Below, piece after piece: positions 4,898-13,640 of a stretch of 21,206 nt of DNA. Numbering within the stretch: position 1 is the first letter of the stretch; each line of letters begins with the position of its first letter. Position numbers and translations under genes: made by a program. This DNA comes from a virus, in IMG/VR virus record IMGVR_UViG_3300047553_000378, positions 1 to 21,206 of that record; one strand, 5' to 3'. A model generated the notes under the pieces. The model saw nothing but the letters and a program-made list of their open reading frames with translations, did not search any database and had not been told where the DNA came from.

Positions 4898-5308
4898 CTA
4901 CGCCCACAACACACTGTTTTCCACATCATAAGCCTTTAATACGGCTTTATCAGACGTAGCTGCGATGTCAGCGTTAATCAACTCAGCTTTCGTTTTTACT
5001 GAAGCGATTGCTGTATTGGTGTCAGTCGCAGTAGTTATTGTTGTTAGTTCGTTGGCGTTTAAACTGTATATCGTTGGCGGAGATGCTTTAAGACCAGCAA
5101 TCTCGCTATTATGAATCTGAACCATAGCCGCTAATAAAGCCAAAAGATCGATTGTTGGCATTATCAACGCTATCCTGCGATTCATTTCATAGGTAACGCG
5201 ATTGTAAAGTGCGCTACGGAGATTAGTGACTGTGTTACCAAGAATCTGCTCGTCATATTCTTCGTCGGTTAAGTCCGTTAAGACTCCGTTCATAAGTACT
5301 TGTGGCAT
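4898..5308 (-). CDS. Fibre-linked small protein, unknown
   Basis: A 136-aa protein starting MPQVLMNGVLTDLT, with AGGA about 7 nt before the ATG and only 4 nt after the fibre gene. It is mostly helical, with a hydrophobic helix near 50-65 (IMPTIDLLALLAAMVQI) and a Thr/Ala-rich C-terminal half. Position directly after a fibre gene suggests a fibre-assembly chaperone or minor fibre component. I see no diagnostic motif, so this rests on context only. Confidence 0.6.
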   Translation of the reverse strand: MPQVLMNGVLTDLTDEEYDEQILGNTVTNLRSALYNRVTYEMNRRIALIMPTIDLLALLAAMVQIHNSEIAGLKASPPTIYSLNANELTTITTATDTNTAIASVKTKAELINADIAATSDKAVLKAYDVENSVLWA

Positions 5309-5312
5309 GATG

Positions 5313-6659
5313 TTATCCTATTAATTGGTATTGAAGAGTTGAGCCCGCATTAACAAAGGTGGTGTTCCCGGGAGAACTCCACTGGAAACTGATTAAATTA
5401 GAAGATGCACTATTAACAATGTAAAAATTATATTGTAAAGCCATATAAGCAGGGGCACCAGCACTATTAGCTATCCTGATCGTGTGCGGAGTTGTAAAAT
5501 TTAAAGACGTAAAACCTGTAGATACACGAGCCCCATTTGCAATATCTGTATGCACACAAAACTCGGATCCATATACACTACTTGTTGCTGCGGATGCTGA
5601 AATACCGGAATTAATAACTGTTCCATCATTTAATGATCCACTAGCAGAGAATGATACCGCAGCGCAAATCTTGATAAAATAAACACGGTTAGCAGCAAGA
5701 GATACTTGCAGTGAGGCGTCGTTAGCAACACCTGACGTGCCTCGGCCTTCGGTGACATTTTTTACTATAACTTTAGACATAAAATCATAAGTAAGATCAG
5801 TGCCATCAGATATTAAAACTTTCCCAACTGATCCCAAAGCCAATCTCTCAGCTAGACCTGCTGAACTCCCTCTAATTATATCGCCTCGGGTTGTAATAGG
5901 AGTAAGGTAAGGCTTGGCGTTTGCTAGTGTGATTTTTCTATTTTGATCTGAGTTAGAATTATCCGCTAATATTAACTGGTCGGCGTTCTGGAGATCAGTA
6001 GCGGCGGTAAGGCCTGTTAGAAGAGTATTGGAGATTTTAGCTGTGGTTACGTTTTGATCGGCTATCTTTGGTGTTGTCACAGCTGAATCAACAATCTTTG
6101 CTGTGGTTATGGTATTATTTACCACTGATTTTGGTGGGGAAAGCATTTGGAAATTTGTGCCATCGTAACCAACAAGAACAAACTGGCCTGTTGCTATATC
6201 ACCTGCCTCTAAATCAACTGCATTGTCGAACTTCTTAAGCGCCTTTGCACCAAGCCCGTTGATATTTATTGTGACTGCGCCAGTGTTAGTGCCAGCCGCA
6301 ACAAAACCAAATTGTTGGCCAGCTGTATAGGCGTTTAGTCCGAGACTTATTGCCATTGTTATAGTATCTGTACCAGAAACTGAGCTCGCAATTGTTAATG
6401 CGCCATCTTGTACCTGCGACACTGCGGCATATTGGTTCCTCGCATTTGCGATCCCAACGTTAGTATGTTTGAAACCAGACATCGGTAAATTGGCAGTAAT
6501 GGTGGATTGGCCGTCTTTACAAATAACATTAGACAGTCCACCGGCGAAGCCATCATCCTCGGTATCCATGCGCGCGGCTTCAATATTGATTGATGAGTTC
6601 GCATCATTCGTCCAATTGTACGAACGAACAAACTGACCATTACCATCAAAAGCTCCCAT
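5313..6659 (-). CDS. Tail fibre or appendage protein
   Basis: A 448-aa protein. The first 80 or so residues (starting MGAFDGNGQFVRSYNWTND, with MDTEDDGFAGGLSN) resemble the virion-attachment head of podovirus fibre proteins. The middle carries TTAKIxDxAVTTPKI-type repeats (about 185-215), common in trimeric beta-helical shafts. The C-terminus is Ser/Ala/Asn-rich beta structure, as in receptor-binding tips. There is no S74 chaperone, unlike the fibre gene at 19047-21038. AAGGAAA precedes the start. It probably contacts the host surface; the receptor is unknown. Confidence 0.8.
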   Translation of the reverse strand: MGAFDGNGQFVRSYNWTNDANSSINIEAARMDTEDDGFAGGLSNVICKDGQSTITANLPMSGFKHTNVGIANARNQYAAVSQVQDGALTIASSVSGTDTITMAISLGLNAYTAGQQFGFVAAGTNTGAVTININGLGAKALKKFDNAVDLEAGDIATGQFVLVGYDGTNFQMLSPPKSVVNNTITTAKIVDSAVTTPKIADQNVTTAKISNTLLTGLTAATDLQNADQLILADNSNSDQNRKITLANAKPYLTPITTRGDIIRGSSAGLAERLALGSVGKVLISDGTDLTYDFMSKVIVKNVTEGRGTSGVANDASLQVSLAANRVYFIKICAAVSFSASGSLNDGTVINSGISASAATSSVYGSEFCVHTDIANGARVSTGFTSLNFTTPHTIRIANSAGAPAYMALQYNFYIVNSASSNLISFQWSSPGNTTFVNAGSTLQYQLIG

Positions 6660-6717
6660 AATTATTTCCTTGCAAAATTAGGTTAAGTTAATAATATAGC
6701 AGTCGGAGTGTATCACT

Positions 6718-6933
6718 ATGTCAGCAATAGCACTATTTGTACTAGATTTGTTTATAAAATATATCGCAATCATTCTTGTCCTTTGCGCACTAGGAGGTTG
6801 TCTACTATATTTGGCAGACTTTCTAGCTTGGTGCAGCGAAAAGATTACTGGGTTTATTGCTCGTTCGAAAAAGAACCAACTTCCTTGTCACTCTCAGCCA
6901 AAGTCCCAGCAGCACCAGCGCCAGCACGTGTAA
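6718..6933 (+). CDS. Candidate antisense small membrane protein
   Basis: A 71-aa plus-strand frame (MSAIALFVLDLFIKYIAI...) in the 194-bp gap between two minus-strand genes, overlapping the 3' end of the ejection-protein gene by 80 nt. A hydrophobic stretch (3-36) with one Lys at its centre, then a basic, Gln-rich tail, looks like a small membrane protein. GGAG (6705-6708) lies 9 nt upstream. A weak promoter-like pair precedes it (TTGCAA at 6670-6675, TAATAT at 6692-6697). The tail part read antisense to the other gene may be incidental. The minus strand of the gap offers only a 31-aa frame. Confidence 0.4.
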   Translation: MSAIALFVLDLFIKYIAIILVLCALGGCLLYLADFLAWCSEKITGFIARSKKNQLPCHSQPKSQQHQRQHV

Positions 6934-8965
6934 ATAACTGCGAAACTATTTCAAAGGCTTTTTTAGAGCGCGGCGACCATTGACGCAATTGTTTAAGTTT
7001 TTTCATACCCTCTGGCGAGGTAATTATGTCAGCTAGTTCTTCTGAGTACTTACCCATCTTAAGATCAAGATATGTCCTTTGAACTGCCGTTGCAGGGTTT
7101 AAAGCAAAATTAGCAATAGGTGCTGCTTCGCGCTTCATTTGGCTAACCGCTTCTCCTGTGGGGATAGTTCTCGAACCCCCAATAGGAACTCTAGCGGACG
7201 CCTCGAGTACAGTCATCAGATCATTAAATCCGCGCCACTGTTCAGGCGACATCGCTGCTTTCATTGCTTCTTTCTGTGTGTCAGTGCCAAAGACAGAGCT
7301 TCTGAACTTACCGCCAACATTAAAGTTCTCGCCAGAAGCAGCTTCCTTAGATGCAGCCTCAAATTGATTTGCTAGGAATGAACGAAGACCAGCGTTCCAT
7401 TCGTCGGAACGTCCAGCATCTTGGAATGTTTTCTTGTTCTTTATTATGTTCTGCGGATTTGTGTCGAACATAATATCTCCAATACGCAATAGTGACTCGT
7501 CTTTTGTTTTGGCTGCAAGACCAATCTCGCCAGTTTGAGTAGCTACAACTTTCGGAGAAGCGGCACGATATGCTTCGCGAGCCTCTCTATAACCTGGTTC
7601 TATCTGATCTATGATATTCTTTAATTTATTAGACGACTCCGTAAGTATGCGTTTTGCATTCTTATTCTTCATATTGCCGGCTTTATCAATCTTAAAATCA
7701 AGTTGCTGCTTCACTGCGTCAAGATATGCTATAGTATGGTTGGTGGAGGGGGTCGCCCCTTGTACGTCGCTATATAGACCTGATAAATACTTATCAGCTG
7801 AATTAAGTTCTTTCGGCTGAATTGGTAGTAAGCCTCTTAAATCTTGTTGAAATTTAGGGTCTCTGGCTACTTCAGCCATTGCTCGATTTATATTGTGGTC
7901 AGCTTTAAGTTCAGTGACTGCAGACTCTGGCAAAACAACATTTCTAATTTTTTCGTATAATGGTTTCGCTGCCTCAGTACGCAAATCTATCTCACGCTGC
8001 ATAGCACCTGTCGCACCTTCGCGCAACAAGTCCGCTCCTACATACTTACTTGCTTCTGGCGATATACTACCTAATACATTCTCAACAGCCGCAGGTATTT
8101 GCTTCTGTGCTCTTTCCCTATATAATCCAACAATGGGATAAGAAGACCTATCTAGATCTGCTAAAGCATTCTGTTGGATGGATAAACTCCTTAAATTAGT
8201 TAGTTCAGCAGGTGTCAATTGCACACCAGTCTGTTCAGATAAATTCTGAAGATTGCTAATTTCTTCTTTAGCAGCTGGAGTATTGATGCGTTCTAAATCT
8301 CTTGCTGCCAATCTATTAAATAAACCGACACCAGCCCTACCGATGACCTCACCTCCTAACCCTAGGACAGCTTCAGTGGCTGTTTGGGACGGACTATATT
8401 GTTCTTGTAGCCCTAATTTTTTAGCTATCATTTGGCGTGCCAAATCGCCCAGTGATGCACCAGCCGCGGAACCTCCTACAGCGCCTACACCCCCAGCAAC
8501 TCCGCCTGCAATAGCTCCGCCGACGCCACCAGCGAAAGGTAAAGATTCGCCTACTAGACTTGCAGCCTTCTTTACCGGCTGCATAAATGATGGTTCTTCA
8601 AAATAAAATCTATCGTCATCACCTCTATAAAAGATCCTACCATCTTTAACACCATAACGAGATATAGCAGCAGGGTCTTTAGGGAACCTTTGTTTGGCGA
8701 AATATTCTATTTTTTCTCTATTGCTTGTTGGTAGAGAAGCGATAGCTTGTTGTCCTGCAGGAGCCATTGCTGCGGATTCGCTTATCGGATTAGAAAAATA
8801 TGGCAGAGCTTCTTTTGCAAGATTTACCATATCCTGTCCAGATGCTTGATTGCTATCTTTTATAGGCTCATTGAGTAGCTGGTTATAATCAAATGCCGAT
8901 GCATTATCATTGCCTTGGACGGGTGCTTCAAGAGGTTCGTTTAGCAGTTGGTTATAATCTGTCAT
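6854..8965 (-). CDS. Large internal virion / DNA-ejection protein
   Basis: A 703-aa protein, probably packaged in the capsid and ejected to help DNA cross the cell envelope, as in P22- and T7-like phages. The N-terminus carries DYNQLLNEP twice (3-11 and 26-34). A domain near 85-135 contains the RYGVKDGRIFYRGDD strand. A Gly/Ala-rich membrane-active-looking segment covers 138-171 (AGGVGGAIAGGVAGGVG). The rest is long helical sequence rich in Ala, Lys and Glu. Its start overlaps the previous gene (ATGA). The role is inferred from position after the tail genes, size and composition. Confidence 0.75.
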   Translation of the reverse strand: MTDYNQLLNEPLEAPVQGNDNASAFDYNQLLNEPIKDSNQASGQDMVNLAKEALPYFSNPISESAAMAPAGQQAIASLPTSNREKIEYFAKQRFPKDPAAISRYGVKDGRIFYRGDDDRFYFEEPSFMQPVKKAASLVGESLPFAGGVGGAIAGGVAGGVGAVGGSAAGASLGDLARQMIAKKLGLQEQYSPSQTATEAVLGLGGEVIGRAGVGLFNRLAARDLERINTPAAKEEISNLQNLSEQTGVQLTPAELTNLRSLSIQQNALADLDRSSYPIVGLYRERAQKQIPAAVENVLGSISPEASKYVGADLLREGATGAMQREIDLRTEAAKPLYEKIRNVVLPESAVTELKADHNINRAMAEVARDPKFQQDLRGLLPIQPKELNSADKYLSGLYSDVQGATPSTNHTIAYLDAVKQQLDFKIDKAGNMKNKNAKRILTESSNKLKNIIDQIEPGYREAREAYRAASPKVVATQTGEIGLAAKTKDESLLRIGDIMFDTNPQNIIKNKKTFQDAGRSDEWNAGLRSFLANQFEAASKEAASGENFNVGGKFRSSVFGTDTQKEAMKAAMSPEQWRGFNDLMTVLEASARVPIGGSRTIPTGEAVSQMKREAAPIANFALNPATAVQRTYLDLKMGKYSEELADIITSPEGMKKLKQLRQWSPRSKKAFEIVSQLFTRAGAGAAGTLAESDKEVGSFSNEQ

Positions 8966-10053
8966 CCGCCGAACTCCTCTTTTAGTCTCATCTGTAGGTT
9001 CTTTTTAATCATATCATTCGACAATCCTGGATTAGACTGGCGTATTTCTCTTTCAATCTCAGCTCCTCGCTTGTTAACAAGTTTTGGCACTTCGTCAAGA
9101 GAATAACCAGTTTCTGTAGGCGCAAGACCATTCCTAAGCGCGTAATGCTGCCGCTGTAATGCTGCTCTATTTAACTTCATGGCAGTGCGTAGTTTACTTT
9201 GGAAAACTACCTTCCCATCTTCCATCGTAGGAACCGCACTTTTTAAACGCTTTGATTCATCACCTTGTCCAACAGTCGCTCCTGTTATATCGCGAATGTA
9301 TTCGTTTAAATTATTTATTACATTCATCCTCATTTCGGTAGATTTGGCAAGCTCATCAGCCCTCTCATCAGAAATATCACCAAAAACGCGATCTTGAAGG
9401 TTAGTAACCTCGTTTTTAAGCTGATTAGGTAAGCCTAGATATTTAGGGTTAAAGCTAGATTCTATACCCTTTAAGCGAGCCAGTTGCTCAGTAGTATCAA
9501 GAACTTTCTTTTCCAAATTAGTAACAGTTGGTTTGCTTAACGGTGAGCTAAGGCCAGTCCCATTCTCATATGTTACTGTTCCGTCTTTATTGACAGTCAC
9601 ACGAGTAGTTGGATCTGCTGAACTTGGTGCGCTAAATATAGGCTTAAATGTTCTAGGGTCTAGTAAAGTCTCGCCTTTGCCAACCTTAATTGGACTATCG
9701 CCTTCTTTTAATTTTGCGGCGATCATTTGGCCATACGCCTCTTCACCCATATCCCTTACGTAATTGTTAGGACTATTTAACATAGCGTTGACAAGCTCAT
9801 CTGATTTAAGGCCTTGATTTTGCGACAATTGATTAAGAGCTTGCGAATATCCCTCACCTTGCTTGGCATAATCTTGTTTTATATCTTGCTCTTTAAATGA
9901 ACCAAGAGCACCAGTAAGCATCCGCGACAAACCTTCGATCGGCGATTGGACTGGAGCAGTGCTTGAGCCAGTTTTCTGTAATTCCAAAGCCAACATATAT
10001 TGCGGGTCGGCCATCATATCCTTACGGACTTTTGTAGGTATATTGTTTTTCAT
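8962..10053 (-). CDS. Internal virion / DNA-ejection protein
   Basis: A 363-aa, mostly helical protein. Disordered N-terminus; a beta-like patch near 125-160 (RVTVNKDGTVTYENG); then helices with the conserved-looking NEYIRDITGATVGQGDESKR block (about 249-268) and RAALQRQHYALRNG (about 295-308). These recur in podoviral ejection proteins with this gene order. AGAGGG lies 5 nt before the ATG. It is the middle of three consecutive genes of this kind. Confidence 0.7.
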   Translation of the reverse strand: MKNNIPTKVRKDMMADPQYMLALELQKTGSSTAPVQSPIEGLSRMLTGALGSFKEQDIKQDYAKQGEGYSQALNQLSQNQGLKSDELVNAMLNSPNNYVRDMGEEAYGQMIAAKLKEGDSPIKVGKGETLLDPRTFKPIFSAPSSADPTTRVTVNKDGTVTYENGTGLSSPLSKPTVTNLEKKVLDTTEQLARLKGIESSFNPKYLGLPNQLKNEVTNLQDRVFGDISDERADELAKSTEMRMNVINNLNEYIRDITGATVGQGDESKRLKSAVPTMEDGKVVFQSKLRTAMKLNRAALQRQHYALRNGLAPTETGYSLDEVPKLVNKRGAEIEREIRQSNPGLSNDMIKKNLQMRLKEEFGG

Positions 10054-10062
10054 GATTACCCT

Positions 10063-10944
10063 CTATCTTCTTAAGTACCATGGCAAGCCAGCAGATATTG
10101 CCGCTCCACCCAAACCAAATAGACCACCCATTGCAGCATTACTGGCGCTGCGATCAGCATTATAACCTGCTAACTGTCCTTGATATTGAGTGTTTAATGC
10201 GCCCATAACATCAGTTGGTTGTATTGTGCCACCAACAGATTGTGATATTTGCGGCGTTTGAACGTTTCCACCAAGACCCAATAAAGTTGCGTATTCATTA
10301 ATCGGCTGGCTGCGTTCTAGAGAACGTTCAGTTATGCCTTGGTTTCTGGCAGTATTAGCAAGGTTAAATAACCTGTTCTGTTCAGCACCACCAGCATTTA
10401 TAGCCGCTAATCTAAAATCATTTTGCTGCCTATTCAAATCGTCCATAGCATTCATATATGCCTCAGAACCCGGCATAACACCTTGATTCGCCAGCTTAGT
10501 CTCCATCATAGCCCTATCTCTATCCATGACTGGCTGATTACGATTAATAATAGACTGTGTTGCAAAATCACGCTCCTTGGCAAAATCCCCTGAGGTTGCA
10601 GCTGCTGGTAGTCCTTGTAGGCTAAAAGGGTTAGATACAGCCGCGCCAACATTATTAAGAACTCCGCCACCAAGATTCAAAGCCTGAGTTTGCAATGAGT
10701 TCCTAATATCCAGCTGCTTTTGCTGCTCTGGTGTCAAAGAAATATTCTGCTCGAATATAGGCACATCTTTGCCACCAACACTCTTAGTACCACTCTGGTT
10801 GTATGTCACTGAGCCGTAAGGTGTTTTTTGATTCATTGCGTTCAACCACCCTTGTGCAATAGCTGTATCTAGATTTGCTGCACTTTGCTGATTAATTGCG
10901 GAATTAGCGTCATAAGTCGGCGCTGAAGGTGTATCCTTGCCCAT
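10063..10944 (-). CDS. Virion protein, ejection-protein type
   Basis: A 293-aa protein rich in Gln, Asn, Ala and Gly. It opens with a flexible region (SAPTYDANSAINQQSAANLD), then a predicted long helix with RNQPVMDRDRAMMETKLANQG (138-158) and DDLNRQQNDF. It ends in a Gly/Ala hydrophobic helix (GGLFGLGGAAISAGLPWYL) that could insert in a membrane. Similar proteins lie directly after tail nozzle and acetyltransferase genes in alphaproteobacterial podoviruses, where they are taken as DNA-transfer proteins. Confidence 0.65.
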   Translation of the reverse strand: MGKDTPSAPTYDANSAINQQSAANLDTAIAQGWLNAMNQKTPYGSVTYNQSGTKSVGGKDVPIFEQNISLTPEQQKQLDIRNSLQTQALNLGGGVLNNVGAAVSNPFSLQGLPAAATSGDFAKERDFATQSIINRNQPVMDRDRAMMETKLANQGVMPGSEAYMNAMDDLNRQQNDFRLAAINAGGAEQNRLFNLANTARNQGITERSLERSQPINEYATLLGLGGNVQTPQISQSVGGTIQPTDVMGALNTQYQGQLAGYNADRSASNAAMGGLFGLGGAAISAGLPWYLRR

Positions 10945-10947
10945 AAT

Positions 10948-11358
10948 TTACCTATATTTACATTCGTTGAAAATTAAACCCATAATAACCATATCTTCGT
11001 CGCCATAGCCTTGACGCACAACACCCTCGCGCTTAAAACCTAATCTCTCATTCATTTTTATCGCGTTCTGATTAGAGATTCGGCATGTAGCTGTTATTCT
11101 ACCGCATTTAAGATAGCCAAATGCATAATTAAATAATTCTCGCAAGATATGTCGTTGTGCCCATTTAGGGCTAGAAGAAGCAATCGAATACTCAATCGAT
11201 CTATATCTTTCAAAATAATTGTGACATATAACGCCCGCAATTATCTCTTTTCTATCTGTATCAACTATTCCGAAGCTAATATATTTATCCGCTTGAATCC
11301 CGCCTTGTATCCTTGCCGAAACCCATTCTAGAACCATTTCATCGGCACCATAGATCAA
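10948..11358 (-). CDS. GNAT-family acetyltransferase
   Basis: A 136-aa protein of the Gcn5-related N-acetyltransferase fold, which moves acetyl from acetyl-CoA to an amine. The core IVDTDRKEIIAGVICHNY gives the first strands. SIEYSIASSSPKW corresponds to strand 4. NQNAIKMNERLGFKREGVVRQG (96-117) matches the RimJ/RimL-like C-terminal motif. The usual Q/RxxGxG/A acetyl-CoA loop is replaced by SSSPKWAQR, so activity is uncertain. The start is TTG at 11358, with no SD, 5 nt after the nozzle gene; ATG at 11337 would remove part of helix 1. The location in the tail module suggests a virion or host target, unknown. Confidence 0.85.
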   Translation of the reverse strand: MIYGADEMVLEWVSARIQGGIQADKYISFGIVDTDRKEIIAGVICHNYFERYRSIEYSIASSSPKWAQRHILRELFNYAFGYLKCGRITATCRISNQNAIKMNERLGFKREGVVRQGYGDEDMVIMGLIFNECKYR

Positions 11359-11363
11359 CTTAA

Positions 11364-12917
11364 TTATATCAAACCTCCGACCTCATAAAAATAGTCAAAG
11401 CTGTCGATAACTATCTCAACGTTTCGGGTAGATGTTTTTATATGTAAACTGGCGCACGCCCCTATCGAACCAGCTCCTACATCAATTGACCTCGATAAAT
11501 CAATATTACTCCATGGGCTTCCCCAAGGGCTACCCCACGGCGTTCCTATAGCAGAAGATGTCTGTGTCGCACCCAAATTACTTGTTTTAAAATCAACTTC
11601 CAAAGCTGCATTTAACGAGACAGGAGCATTCGACCTTAACAATATACGAGCCATTTTAAAATGCTTACGTGTAGAATATGCCCCAAAATATTGGAAACTT
11701 GGCCTAATATTACCAACGATAAACGTAAAAGCTTGAGTCGCTGCCAAAGTATCATCTTCCGGCGTTGTTGCGGCTTGTACTACAAAGCCATTATTCGCAC
11801 CGAAGTAAAGCCTGTTATTGTAAATTCCCCAAGTCACCGCATTTATGTCGGTAAACTTACACCACGCACCAGTTGCTGCATTCATAACAAACTGGATAGC
11901 CGTTCTTGATTCAATGGTAGGTATATTAAAAATAACGTAATTAGTTTCTGGATAAACTATACCCTCCCACCCAAAGTTCGATGAGTAACTTTGTGCAGCA
12001 TCGTTGACCGCAGTACGAATATTATCGGAAATGGCAACACGCTCTGCACCCACACGGTCAATCGGTAAAACCTTTGATAGTGGTATAAAACCGTCAGTAC
12101 AGATCAATATCAAGTCACTGCCGAAATTAACAAACGGTCTCTCACCGATAGGTGTACCTAGGTCGAAAACACCTATTAGAGACCATGTATTCGCTGAGGA
12201 TGGATCTGTGCCTTCGTATATTAGAGCCTGACCTTTACTTGTAACAAAAACAATTAGGTCGTCTGAACCACTACCACCATCTCGCGTCCATGTCCCGATA
12301 GCAACTAACTTACCACCTTTTTTGCAATACCCAGAGAAGTCTAACTGAGATGCTGTGCCCGCAATAGAGTTAGTTCCTAGATACCATGCTGATAATGTTT
12401 CTTTCTCAATGAAGAATAGCCTTTGCTTGTGTGTAACAACATAACTAAGATTCGATGCGGTTAGGCCAGAACCTGTTATTGTTGTTGCCGATACAGTACT
12501 ACCATCATATTTTTGAGGACTATCTGTCCCATTTACAAACACCAGATAACCATTCATATTCGCATAAGAATACCTATCTGAGGTAAAACCACTAGCTAAA
12601 GCCGTGGAGATTGTGCCACCAGCCGAAACATTAAAGATCTTGCCGCCTGCTGCTGCTAATAGCCTTTCTATACTACCAGAAGCATAGGTCATAAGCGTTT
12701 GCACGGATGTGGTGACGCCGTCAAGAGTAGCATGTCTTCTCGTACCACCCCTAAGCTCAATGCCATAAGCGGTAGGGAAGTAGTTTTCGAGCGCATATGC
12801 CTCGTTTGGCTTCATTTGCGCAATACTATCCTTCGCGTTCCAACCAGCCACTGGAGCGGGTACAGGACGCGCTACAGATACTTGGCTGCGCGGTCTACGC
12901 AAAGGTCTTAACATCAT
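11364..12917 (-). CDS. Tail nozzle / tail tubular protein
   Basis: A 517-aa, beta-rich protein fitting the long tail-tube or nozzle proteins of podoviruses (P22 gp10 or T7 gp12 class). A flexible basic N-terminus (RPLRRPRSQVSVARPVP) leads into PVAGWNAKDSIAQMKPNEAYALENYFP-type sequence, which is characteristic of this class. Repeated strand units follow, such as GYLVFVNGTD, KQRLFFIEK and DLIVFVTSKGQALIYEGTD, which look like beta-propeller blades. A WGSPWGSPW tandem lies near 461-469. It lies 2 bases after the adaptor gene, the usual order in podovirus tails. Confidence 0.82.
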   Translation of the reverse strand: MMLRPLRRPRSQVSVARPVPAPVAGWNAKDSIAQMKPNEAYALENYFPTAYGIELRGGTRRHATLDGVTTSVQTLMTYASGSIERLLAAAGGKIFNVSAGGTISTALASGFTSDRYSYANMNGYLVFVNGTDSPQKYDGSTVSATTITGSGLTASNLSYVVTHKQRLFFIEKETLSAWYLGTNSIAGTASQLDFSGYCKKGGKLVAIGTWTRDGGSGSDDLIVFVTSKGQALIYEGTDPSSANTWSLIGVFDLGTPIGERPFVNFGSDLILICTDGFIPLSKVLPIDRVGAERVAISDNIRTAVNDAAQSYSSNFGWEGIVYPETNYVIFNIPTIESRTAIQFVMNAATGAWCKFTDINAVTWGIYNNRLYFGANNGFVVQAATTPEDDTLAATQAFTFIVGNIRPSFQYFGAYSTRKHFKMARILLRSNAPVSLNAALEVDFKTSNLGATQTSSAIGTPWGSPWGSPWSNIDLSRSIDVGAGSIGACASLHIKTSTRNVEIVIDSFDYFYEVGGLI

Positions 12918-12919
12918 AA

Positions 12920-13630
12920 TTATGCCATCCAGTTCCCATCAGGAATTAATAAACCAGCATCGCCCGGCATTTTAGTGCCACGCTTAGACATTGATAAAGT
13001 ACGCGGTGAGTTTGAACGAGATATAGCGTTTTCTGTTACAGATTCTGCGATCCGTTGATCTTCGATATAATCCAAACCCTTAGCACTTTTGAACAACCAC
13101 TTTAATTGCAAAGTGATCAATTCCTCGTCAATAACACCAACATCATCATCTTCGGTAAAAGCGGCCTTAGCAGTCCCACTTGACGATTTACACCAATATT
13201 TACTAACATATTCAAGACCGATTTCTTGGCCTGCTGTAGGAGCCGGCAAGTAAAGTAATTTTTTGCCTCTAATCCGGAAATTAGGGAACGGGCCGGTTAT
13301 ATTACTAGCCTTCAAAAATTGCCATTCAGAAGGATATAAAGCACCATAAACACCCATCCTAAAATCACGATTCCATTGTGTCTTATAAAGCAGCCAGTTA
13401 AATCCCGGCATAAGTGTGTCAACAAAACCCTGATCTTCTTGTGCGAGCGTTGTGATGATTGCCTCTTGTGTTAGCTCCTCCCAGCAAAAGCGCTGTGCCA
13501 AAAACTTACCAGCCCTATTTGCTAGTTGATACATCTGTAGGATATTCTTATCCGTGTTTGTAACAACTAATGAAGGCGAGTCTATGCCTATTTCAGTACA
13601 AGCATTTTGAATAATGGTAAGTAATGACAT
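12920..13630 (-). CDS. Head-to-tail adaptor protein
   Basis: A 236-aa, largely helical protein. It begins MSLLTIIQNACTEIGID and carries ANRAGKFLAQRFCWEEL and WLLYKTQWNRDF, a pattern of adaptor proteins that close the portal and bind the tail nozzle (P22 gp4 / T7 gp11 functional class). LPAPTAGQEIGLEYVSKYWC gives a central strand region. It sits directly before the nozzle gene. The SD is weak. Function by family resemblance and gene order. Confidence 0.75.
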   Translation of the reverse strand: MSLLTIIQNACTEIGIDSPSLVVTNTDKNILQMYQLANRAGKFLAQRFCWEELTQEAIITTLAQEDQGFVDTLMPGFNWLLYKTQWNRDFRMGVYGALYPSEWQFLKASNITGPFPNFRIRGKKLLYLPAPTAGQEIGLEYVSKYWCKSSSGTAKAAFTEDDDVGVIDEELITLQLKWLFKSAKGLDYIEDQRIAESVTENAISRSNSPRTLSMSKRGTKMPGDAGLLIPDGNWMA

Positions 13631-13640
13631 GTTCTAAACT

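Noticed and set aside
6708-6983. 91-aa plus-strand frame overlapping the antisense membrane ORF
   Set aside because: The alternative frame is Arg/Cys/Ser-rich without domain character; the 6718 frame has the ribosome site and a coherent membrane helix.
8253-8606. Pro/Ala-rich 117-aa plus-strand frame
   Set aside because: It is the complement of the Gly/Ala-rich segment of the ejection protein, a typical shadow of biased codons.
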